Below are positions 5,685 to 10,155 of a stretch of 10,155 nucleotides of DNA, piece by piece. Numbering within the stretch: position 1 is the stretch's first letter; every line of letters starts with the position of its first letter. The notes under the pieces are model-generated. The model ran no database searches and was not told the origin of the DNA. It saw only the letters and a list, made by a program, of their open reading frames with translations. The translations under genes and the position numbers were made by a program. This DNA is from Sulfurimonas sp. GTDB taxonomy: Bacteria > Campylobacterota > Campylobacteria > Campylobacterales > Sulfurimonadaceae. Location: NCBI GenBank assembly GCA_015487435.1, contig WFPU01000205.1, positions 1-10,155 of the forward strand, written 5' to 3'.

Positions 5685-6698
5685 TCAAAATAGTGTTCCA
5701 TTTTCATTTATAAAATCTATATTTAATACATCATAAGTAGAGCGAGTTGCACGTCTTCCTTTTGCGGTACGCTCTAAATAACCATTTGCTAAGAGATATG
5801 GTTCTAATACATCTTCAACAGTACCTTCATCTTCACTAAGTGAAGCTGCAATAGTACTAAGCCCCATCGCTCTACCTTTTGCACTAGCTAGTAGTTTTAA
5901 AAGTTTTATATCCATCTCATCAAAACCTAAAGAGTTGATGCCTAGTTCATCTAATGCAAACTTAGTGCGAGAGTGTTTTATATCTAACTCATTTGCAACA
6001 TCTGCAAAGTCACGAACTCGACGAAGAAGTCTTAATGCTATACGCGGGGTTCCTCGACTTCTTTTTGCTATCTCAAAAGCAGCATCTTTGATAATCTCTT
6101 TATCTAATTTATTTGAAGCTTGAGATATGATTTGTGATAATTCATCTGAGCTATAAAAATTCATCCGAAAACTCATTCCAAATCTATCTCTAAGTGGATT
6201 TGATAACATCCCTGCACGAGTTGTTGCACCAATTAAAGTAAACCTCGGCAAATCAATTTTTACAGTTTGTGCAGCTGGTCCACTCCCTATGATAATATCT
6301 ATACGAAAATCTTCCATAGATGAATATAAAATCTCTTCAACAGCAGGTGAAAGACGATGAATCTCATCTATAAAAAGTATATCCCCCTCTTCAAGATTTG
6401 TTAAAATTGCAGCTAAATCTCCACTTTTTTCTATCATGGGAGCTGCTGTAACTTTGATATTTGCATTCATCTCATTTGCAATAATTAGAGCTAATGTAGT
6501 TTTACCAAGACCAGGTGGTCCGTAAAAAAGAACATGATCAAGTGCTTCATCTCTTTTTTTAGATGCCTCTATAAATACACCTAGATTTTTTTTAATTTGT
6601 TCTTGACCAATATATTCACTCCATGCATCTGGGCGAAGAGATAGTTCACTATCACTCTCTTGGGAGTCAAATTTTTCTATTTCAACTAGACGTTCCAT
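5685..6698 (-). CDS. ruvB: RuvB, Holliday junction branch migration ATPase
   Basis: RuvB forms hexameric rings that, with RuvA, drive branch migration of Holliday junctions in recombination repair. The 337-residue protein is complete and of normal length. Visible motifs are Walker A GPPGLGKT (60-67), Walker B LFIDEIH (108-114), sensor 1 GATTR (157-161), and the arginine-finger block NPLRDRFG (167-174). Sensor 2 is RGTPRIALRLLRRVRD (215-230), and the C-terminal winged helix has KGRRATRSTYD (314-323). The ATG sits 16 bases after the panB stop with no clear Shine-Dalgarno sequence, which suggests co-expression with panB. ruvA and ruvC are not in the window. Confidence 0.97.
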   Translation of the reverse strand: MERLVEIEKFDSQESDSELSLRPDAWSEYIGQEQIKKNLGVFIEASKKRDEALDHVLFYGPPGLGKTTLALIIANEMNANIKVTAAPMIEKSGDLAAILTNLEEGDILFIDEIHRLSPAVEEILYSSMEDFRIDIIIGSGPAAQTVKIDLPRFTLIGATTRAGMLSNPLRDRFGMSFRMNFYSSDELSQIISQASNKLDKEIIKDAAFEIAKRSRGTPRIALRLLRRVRDFADVANELDIKHSRTKFALDELGINSLGFDEMDIKLLKLLASAKGRAMGLSTIAASLSEDEGTVEDVLEPYLLANGYLERTAKGRRATRSTYDVLNIDFINENGTLF

Positions 6699-6714
6699 TA
6701 ATTAAACTTTGCCA

Positions 6715-7506
6715 TTAATAGGTGTGTTCCTCTTTTGGAAATTCTTTTGATTTAACTTCATCTGAGTAATTTTGTAAAGCATCTTTAATTAAAGATGCTC
6801 CATCTAAATATTTTTTTACAAATTTAGGGGTAAATTCTTCAAAAAGTCCAAGCATGTCCGAAAATACTAATACCTGTCCATCTACATCTTTACCAGCACC
6901 AATTCCAATTACAGGAATATCTACACTTAAAGCTACTTCTCGTGCGACATCGGGTTTTACACCCTCAATTACCATACAAAATGCACCAGCTTCTTCAATG
7001 GTTTTTGCGTCGGTAAGAAGTTGTTGTTTTTGCTCTTTAGTCTTTCCTTTGATTTTATAACCACCCTCACTTCTAAAAGCTTGAGGAAGCAAACCAATAT
7101 GACCACAAACAGCAATACCATTAGATGTAAGATGTTTAACTATCTCAGATTTATCAGCCCCACCTTCGATTTTTACACTATCAGCTTTTGTTTCTTGAAA
7201 AACTTTTATAGAATTTTTTAATGCATCATCTTTGGATGTATAAGTTCCAAAAGGCATATCACAAATAATAAAACTATTTTTTGCACCCTCACAAACTGCT
7301 TTTGTATGATATATCATTTGCTCTAAAGTTGCGGATAAAGTATCGGGTTTGCCACCAAAAGTCATATTTAAGCTATCGCCAACTAAAATCATATCACTAC
7401 TTGATTCTAATAATTTTGCAAATAGTGCATCATAAGCTGTAATCATCACTAATGGTTGCACACCTTTAGCTTTTTGTATAGAAGTTATTGTCATTTTTTT
7501 ATTCAT
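6715..7506 (-). CDS. panB: PanB, ketopantoate hydroxymethyltransferase
   Basis: PanB transfers a hydroxymethyl group from methylene-tetrahydrofolate to alpha-ketoisovalerate, the first committed step to pantothenate and coenzyme A. The 263-residue barrel is complete. Metal-binding residues are D44 (LVGDSLNM), D83 (CDMPFGTY) and E114 (VKIEGG). The loop CGHIGLLPQ (134-142) and catalytic E181 in VIEGV are present, as is IPVIGIGAG (197-205). It leads a leftward run panB-ruvB-AI-2E permease. The ATG at 7506 has no Shine-Dalgarno sequence but sits six bases after a TAAAAT -10, so the mRNA may be leaderless. A second ATG four codons later is no better supported. Confidence 0.96.
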   Translation of the reverse strand: MNKKMTITSIQKAKGVQPLVMITAYDALFAKLLESSSDMILVGDSLNMTFGGKPDTLSATLEQMIYHTKAVCEGAKNSFIICDMPFGTYTSKDDALKNSIKVFQETKADSVKIEGGADKSEIVKHLTSNGIAVCGHIGLLPQAFRSEGGYKIKGKTKEQKQQLLTDAKTIEEAGAFCMVIEGVKPDVAREVALSVDIPVIGIGAGKDVDGQVLVFSDMLGLFEEFTPKFVKKYLDGASLIKDALQNYSDEVKSKEFPKEEHTY

Positions 7507-7512
7507 AAAAGT

Positions 7513-7518
7513 ATTTTA
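7513..7518 (-). promoter_or_regulatory. Possible -10 box of panB, predicted leaderless
   Basis: TAAAAT on the minus strand (7518-7513) matches TATAAT at five of six positions. It is followed by ACTTTT and the ATG, so the expected start point is the A of the start codon. It has no TGn extension and the evidence is modest. Confidence 0.4.
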
Positions 7519-7527
7519 ACTAAAAAT

Positions 7528-7536
7528 TGCTATAAT
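7528..7536 (+). promoter_or_regulatory. Extended -10 promoter for the Hpt gene and trpA
   Basis: TTGC-TATAAT (TATAAT at 7531-7536) is a perfect extended -10, nearly identical to the one at 3606-3614. The predicted start near 7543 gives a leader of about 70 bases before the ATG at 7614. It overlaps the place where the panB -35 region would be. Confidence 0.6.
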
Positions 7537-7597
7537 TTGACATAAGTAGCAAATAACTGCTGAAGTAAAGAGTGATTCATGCTTTATTACTATACAT

Positions 7598-7603
7598 AGG
7601 AGA
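7598..7603 (+). promoter_or_regulatory. Ribosome binding site deciding the Hpt gene start
   Basis: AGGAGA lies about ten bases before ATG 7614. The longer frame beginning at GTG 7572 has no such site, so 7614 is preferred. Confidence 0.6.
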
Positions 7604-7613
7604 GAGTGTTTTT

Positions 7614-8018
7614 ATGGGTATAAGAGCTGACTTAGATGCTAACTTTGATTATGAGATAGTAGATGAGTTTTATGATCATTATACTATGATGGTTGAGAGT
7701 ATGGAAGTTATGATAGTTGATTTATCAAAACCTGATGAATATAGAAGAAGTGTTGATGAACTTTTTCGTGTTTTTCACAATATAAAATCAGCATCAGGTT
7801 ATCTAAAAATTGAATCTATGAACAGACTTTCAACTTTTGTTGAAGAAGTACTTGAAGAGCTTAGAGAAAAAAATAAACCAATATCTGAAGATACAGTTAA
7901 TTGGTTATTGGAAATAAGTGATATCTATGCAAAGTGGAAAGATGATATACAACAAGATAACACTCTCTCAAAAATAAGATACGCACTACTTAAAATACCA
8001 GACTTGGATGATAATTGA
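7614..8018 (+). CDS. Small Hpt (histidine phosphotransfer) domain protein
   Basis: From ATG 7614 the protein has 134 residues. It is almost entirely helical and acidic, and contains one Hpt motif FHNIKSASGYLKI (54-66). H55 is the expected phosphorylated histidine, with K58 and G62 at the usual positions. It has no kinase, receiver or membrane segment, so it is likely a phosphorelay intermediate between a hybrid kinase and a response regulator. Its partner is unknown. An in-frame GTG at 7572 would add 14 residues, but a Shine-Dalgarno sequence favours ATG 7614. Its stop overlaps the TTG start of trpA (TTGA, 8015-8018), so the two are probably coupled. An extended -10 promoter is upstream, divergent from panB. 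Family assignment is fairly sure; function is inferred only from the motif. Confidence 0.85.
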   Translation: MGIRADLDANFDYEIVDEFYDHYTMMVESMEVMIVDLSKPDEYRRSVDELFRVFHNIKSASGYLKIESMNRLSTFVEEVLEELREKNKPISEDTVNWLLEISDIYAKWKDDIQQDNTLSKIRYALLKIPDLDDN

Positions 8019-8755
8019 AAAACTTAGTAGCTTTTATAACTTCAGGATATCCTGAAAAATCTTTTAGTATAGATCTGGCTCTTTCTTTGGGTTCAAATGG
8101 TGTAGATACTCTTGAACTTGGAGTTCCGTTTTCAGACCCAGTGGCAGATGGTCCACTTATTGAAAAGGCAAACCACAAAGCATTAGAGCTTGGATTTAAA
8201 TTTAGACATCTCTTAGAGATTACAGAGGTTGTAGCACCAAAAGTAGATACTTTATGGATGGGTTATTTCAACTCTTTTTATCAGCAAAATATGCAAACTT
8301 TAATCCCTCATGCTAAAAATTTAGGGCTTAGCGGGATAATTATTCCTGATTTACCTCATGAAGAGGCTTTATCTTATAAAAAATTATTTGATTATAACAA
8401 TATGGCAAACATATCTTTTGTAGCACCAACTGATAGTGAAACAAGAATAAAAAAAGTAGTAAGTGATGCTAAAAAATTTATATATATGGTAGCATATACT
8501 GGTATAACTGGTTCAGGAGTAGCTGAAGATTTACAACCATTTTTAGCAAATATTAAAAAATATACACAGACACCTGTATATGTTGGTTTTGGTGTAAATG
8601 AAAAAACAGCAAATGATAAAATTAAAGGTGCTGATGGAGTTATTGTAGGTAGTGCTTTTATAGATATTTTATTAAAAGATAGTCTTAATTATTCTCAAAA
8701 AATTTCAAAGTGTAGTGAATTAGCAAAAATAATAAAAGATAAAATTAATTCTTAA
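8015..8755 (+). CDS. trpA: TrpA, tryptophan synthase alpha chain
   Basis: TrpA cleaves indole-3-glycerol phosphate to indole and glyceraldehyde 3-phosphate, and passes indole to TrpB. The 246-residue barrel is shorter at its N-terminus than the 268-residue E. coli protein but keeps the active site. E34 and D45 in LELGVPFSDPVADGP match E. coli E49 and D60. The loop YTGITGSG is present, as are the phosphate-binding VGFGV and VGSAFI. The start is TTG 8015, overlapping the Hpt stop, with only a weak GGATG before it. No ATG lies near the expected N-terminus, which begins MKNLVAFITSGYP. trpB is not adjacent in this window, so the trp genes appear split. Confidence 0.95.
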   Translation: MKNLVAFITSGYPEKSFSIDLALSLGSNGVDTLELGVPFSDPVADGPLIEKANHKALELGFKFRHLLEITEVVAPKVDTLWMGYFNSFYQQNMQTLIPHAKNLGLSGIIIPDLPHEEALSYKKLFDYNNMANISFVAPTDSETRIKKVVSDAKKFIYMVAYTGITGSGVAEDLQPFLANIKKYTQTPVYVGFGVNEKTANDKIKGADGVIVGSAFIDILLKDSLNYSQKISKCSELAKIIKDKINS

Positions 8756-8873
8756 AATTAAAAATATAATATATCAACATTAAAGAATTTGTTAAATTAT
8801 AATATAAACAGTAATTAATGATATATTTAGAAAAAAATAGTACAATTGTTGAAATAATACTTAAAGAAGATAA
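8756..8873 (+). other. AT-rich spacer between trpA and the GGDEF-EAL gene
   Basis: This 118-bp stretch is extremely poor in G and C. It holds a TATAAT (8798-8803) that could serve as a -10 for the downstream gene, a possible 19-codon leader frame, and a six-base AT-only inverted repeat TTAATT/AATTAA around the trpA stop, too weak to call a terminator. Confidence 0.5.
8798..8803 (+). promoter_or_regulatory. Possible -10 box upstream of the GGDEF-EAL gene
   Basis: TATAAT in the sequence AAATTATAATATAAAC would place the transcript start near 8810, eight bases before the possible leader frame. It has no TGn extension, and chance matches are common in such AT-rich DNA. Confidence 0.35.
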
Positions 8874-8877
8874 TTGA
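8818..8877 (+). CDS. Possible 19-codon leader peptide overlapping the GGDEF-EAL start
   Basis: ATG 8818 opens a 19-residue frame (MIYLEKNSTIVEIILKEDN) whose TGA shares bases with the TTG of the next gene, the same TTGA overlap seen between the Hpt gene and trpA. There is no Shine-Dalgarno sequence and the frame is short enough to be chance. If real, it would couple translation into a gene whose own ribosome binding site is weak. Confidence 0.25.
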   Translation: MIYLEKNSTIVEIILKEDN

Positions 8878-10155
8878 TTTACAAACTTAAAAATTTAGCA
8901 ATACCATACAAAATTTATATTCCTTTATTAATTATAGTGGCAGTTGGTCTAGATATAATTATCTCTAATTCAGTAACTGATAAAATATGGATTTTATTAA
9001 CAGTATATATAATTACCATATTAGTCTTAGTTGTTTTACTCGATATTACAATCAGACGACCTGTCTCAAAACTATTACTGAGCATAAAAAATATTAACAA
9101 TAGCATTAGCAATGGGCTTTCCCCAGTTGAGATATACGATCAACATAAATTAAATTATATATATAAAGATGAGATAGGTGTAGTTAGTGTAAGTATAAAT
9201 GCTTTTTTAAAAAAAATGGCAAGTTCATTTATTGAGTTTCAAGATTTATTGGTAATTGATTCTTTTACAAAGCTATACAACAGACAAAAAATGATTATTG
9301 ATATCCAAAAAGCTTCATATTTAGCAATTATTGATATTCATCTATTTAGAGAAAAAAATGAATTTTATGGACATGAGATAGGCGATATAATTTTAAAAGA
9401 TTTAGCTCTGAGAATTAAAAATCATTTTGTTGAAAATGAAATGAATGTATACTACTTAGGCTCAGATGAGTTCGGAATTATGGGTTTTAAGAGGAAAACT
9501 TCTAAAAAAGAATTTTATAATAAGGTTAAAGAATTTATAAAACTAAATGAAAAGTATGAGTTAAAAATAGATGAAAATATAGATGTTACAACAAGACTTA
9601 CTTGTGGAATAGCTTATACAAAAGAGAACCTATTAATTAATACTCATATAGCGCATAAACATGCTAAAAAATTAAATCATAATATCTCAGTATATAGTGA
9701 AAAAATTAATACTGATGAAGAGTATAAAAAGAATTTAGATTGGACAAAAGAGCTCTCAAGTGCAATTAAAGAGGATAGAATTATTGTATATTTTCAACCA
9801 ATAATTAATATTACAACTAAAAAAATAGAAAAATATGAAACACTAATGCGTTTAAAAAAAAGAGATGGCGAAATTATAGCTCCTATCCATTTTTTAGAGA
9901 TATCTAAAAAAACAAGAATGTATAAAAAGCTGACAAAGATAGTAGTTACAAAAGCATTTAATAAGTTTAGCGATTCCGAGTACTCTTTTTCTATAAATTT
10001 ATGCGTAGAAGACATCATATCAAACAACATTGAGAAATGGTTTTTTGATTTAGCAAAAGAAAAAAATGTATCTAATAGAGTTATTGTTGAGCTTGTAGAA
10101 TCAGAGGGTATAGACCTCTATGAAGAGATGAATATTTTTATCCATAGAGCTAAAG
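8874..10155 (+). CDS. Membrane HAMP-GGDEF-EAL cyclic-di-GMP protein, 3' end cut by window edge
   Basis: I translated 427 codons from TTG 8874, the first codon after an in-frame stop; the frame is open at the right edge. Two membrane helices (about 13-31 and 38-60) are joined by about six residues, leaving no periplasmic sensor domain. A HAMP-like segment follows, RRPVSKLLLSI to KDEIGVVSVSINAFLKKM (61-115). The GGDEF domain begins DSFTKLYNRQ (129-138) and keeps D154, N162 and D171. Its signature is GSDEF (196-200), and the RxxD inhibitory site is absent. The EAL domain starts near 303 (YFQPI) with ETL in place of EAL (E322), N375 and E406 in place; later catalytic residues lie beyond the window. 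It probably makes, breaks or senses cyclic di-GMP at the inner membrane. Which activity remains is not decidable. Base composition is even more AT-rich than its neighbours. Confidence 0.88.
   Translation, partial: MIYKLKNLAIPYKIYIPLLIIVAVGLDIIISNSVTDKIWILLTVYIITILVLVVLLDITIRRPVSKLLLSIKNINNSISNGLSPVEIYDQHKLNYIYKDEIGVVSVSINAFLKKMASSFIEFQDLLVIDSFTKLYNRQKMIIDIQKASYLAIIDIHLFREKNEFYGHEIGDIILKDLALRIKNHFVENEMNVYYLGSDEFGIMGFKRKTSKKEFYNKVKEFIKLNEKYELKIDENIDVTTRLTCGIAYTKENLLINTHIAHKHAKKLNHNISVYSEKINTDEEYKKNLDWTKELSSAIKEDRIIVYFQPIINITTKKIEKYETLMRLKKRDGEIIAPIHFLEISKKTRMYKKLTKIVVTKAFNKFSDSEYSFSINLCVEDIISNNIEKWFFDLAKEKNVSNRVIVELVESEGIDLYEEMNIFIHRAK

Noticed and set aside
6854..7221. Two plus-strand frames inside panB
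   Set aside because: Both are antisense to an intact enzyme with all active-site residues present.
7572..7613. N-terminal extension of the Hpt gene from GTG 7572
   Set aside because: The AGGAGA before ATG 7614 lies inside this extension and is well spaced for 7614, whereas GTG 7572 has no ribosome site.
8915..9112. Minus-strand hydrophobic frame opposite the start of the GGDEF-EAL gene
   Set aside because: It mirrors the AT-rich codons of the membrane helices; the plus-strand frame is continuous to the window edge and carries domain motifs.
9794..10030. Minus-strand frame opposite the EAL domain
   Set aside because: Antisense to conserved EAL motifs and without its own motifs.

Overview
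This 10.2 kb window is compact, AT-rich bacterial chromosome with housekeeping and signalling genes. It most resembles a free-living Campylobacterota (Epsilonproteobacteria) of the Sulfurimonas type. The reasons are the low G+C, the cheY-prmA pair (recalled as followed by ftsH in Helicobacter and Campylobacter), a PglG-like membrane protein, frequent TTG starts, and extended -10 promoters (TGnTATAAT) without clear -35 boxes. The species assignment is inference. There is no RNA gene, CRISPR array, prophage or complete insertion sequence.

Layout. Positions 1-3573 are a leftward block: PglG-like PDC-domain membrane protein, hisH, hisA, cheY and prmA (cut by the left edge). Two junctions are TAATG stop/start overlaps. 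Between hisH and hisA lies a 130-bp palindromic repeat element (1894-2023). A divergent promoter region (3574-3650) separates this block from the rightward lpxL/htrB-type lipid A acyltransferase. That gene converges on a leftward AI-2E-family permease, with stop codons sharing bases. Further right, panB, ruvB and the permease form a second leftward block, with a second palindromic element directly upstream of the permease ribosome binding site. A second divergent promoter region (7507-7613) separates panB from a rightward Hpt-domain gene overlapping trpA. A 118-bp AT-rich spacer leads to a membrane-anchored HAMP-GGDEF-EAL protein cut by the right edge.

Function. HisA and HisH act at consecutive steps of histidine synthesis, TrpA makes indole for tryptophan, and PanB starts pantothenate synthesis. 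RuvB is the Holliday-junction motor, PrmA methylates ribosomal protein L11, and the LpxL-like enzyme completes lipid A. CheY, the Hpt protein and the GGDEF-EAL protein are signalling parts embedded among metabolic genes. Several are translationally coupled to a metabolic neighbour.

Most of the window is ordinary. The parts most worth a second look are the covarying hairpin pair with half-repeat array between hisH and hisA, the palindromic element at the permease start, two promoters whose predicted start point is the A of the start codon (lpxL, panB), the cytoplasmic-looking PDC domain, and the sensorless GGDEF-EAL protein with altered signature motifs. I found no convincing new multi-gene system.
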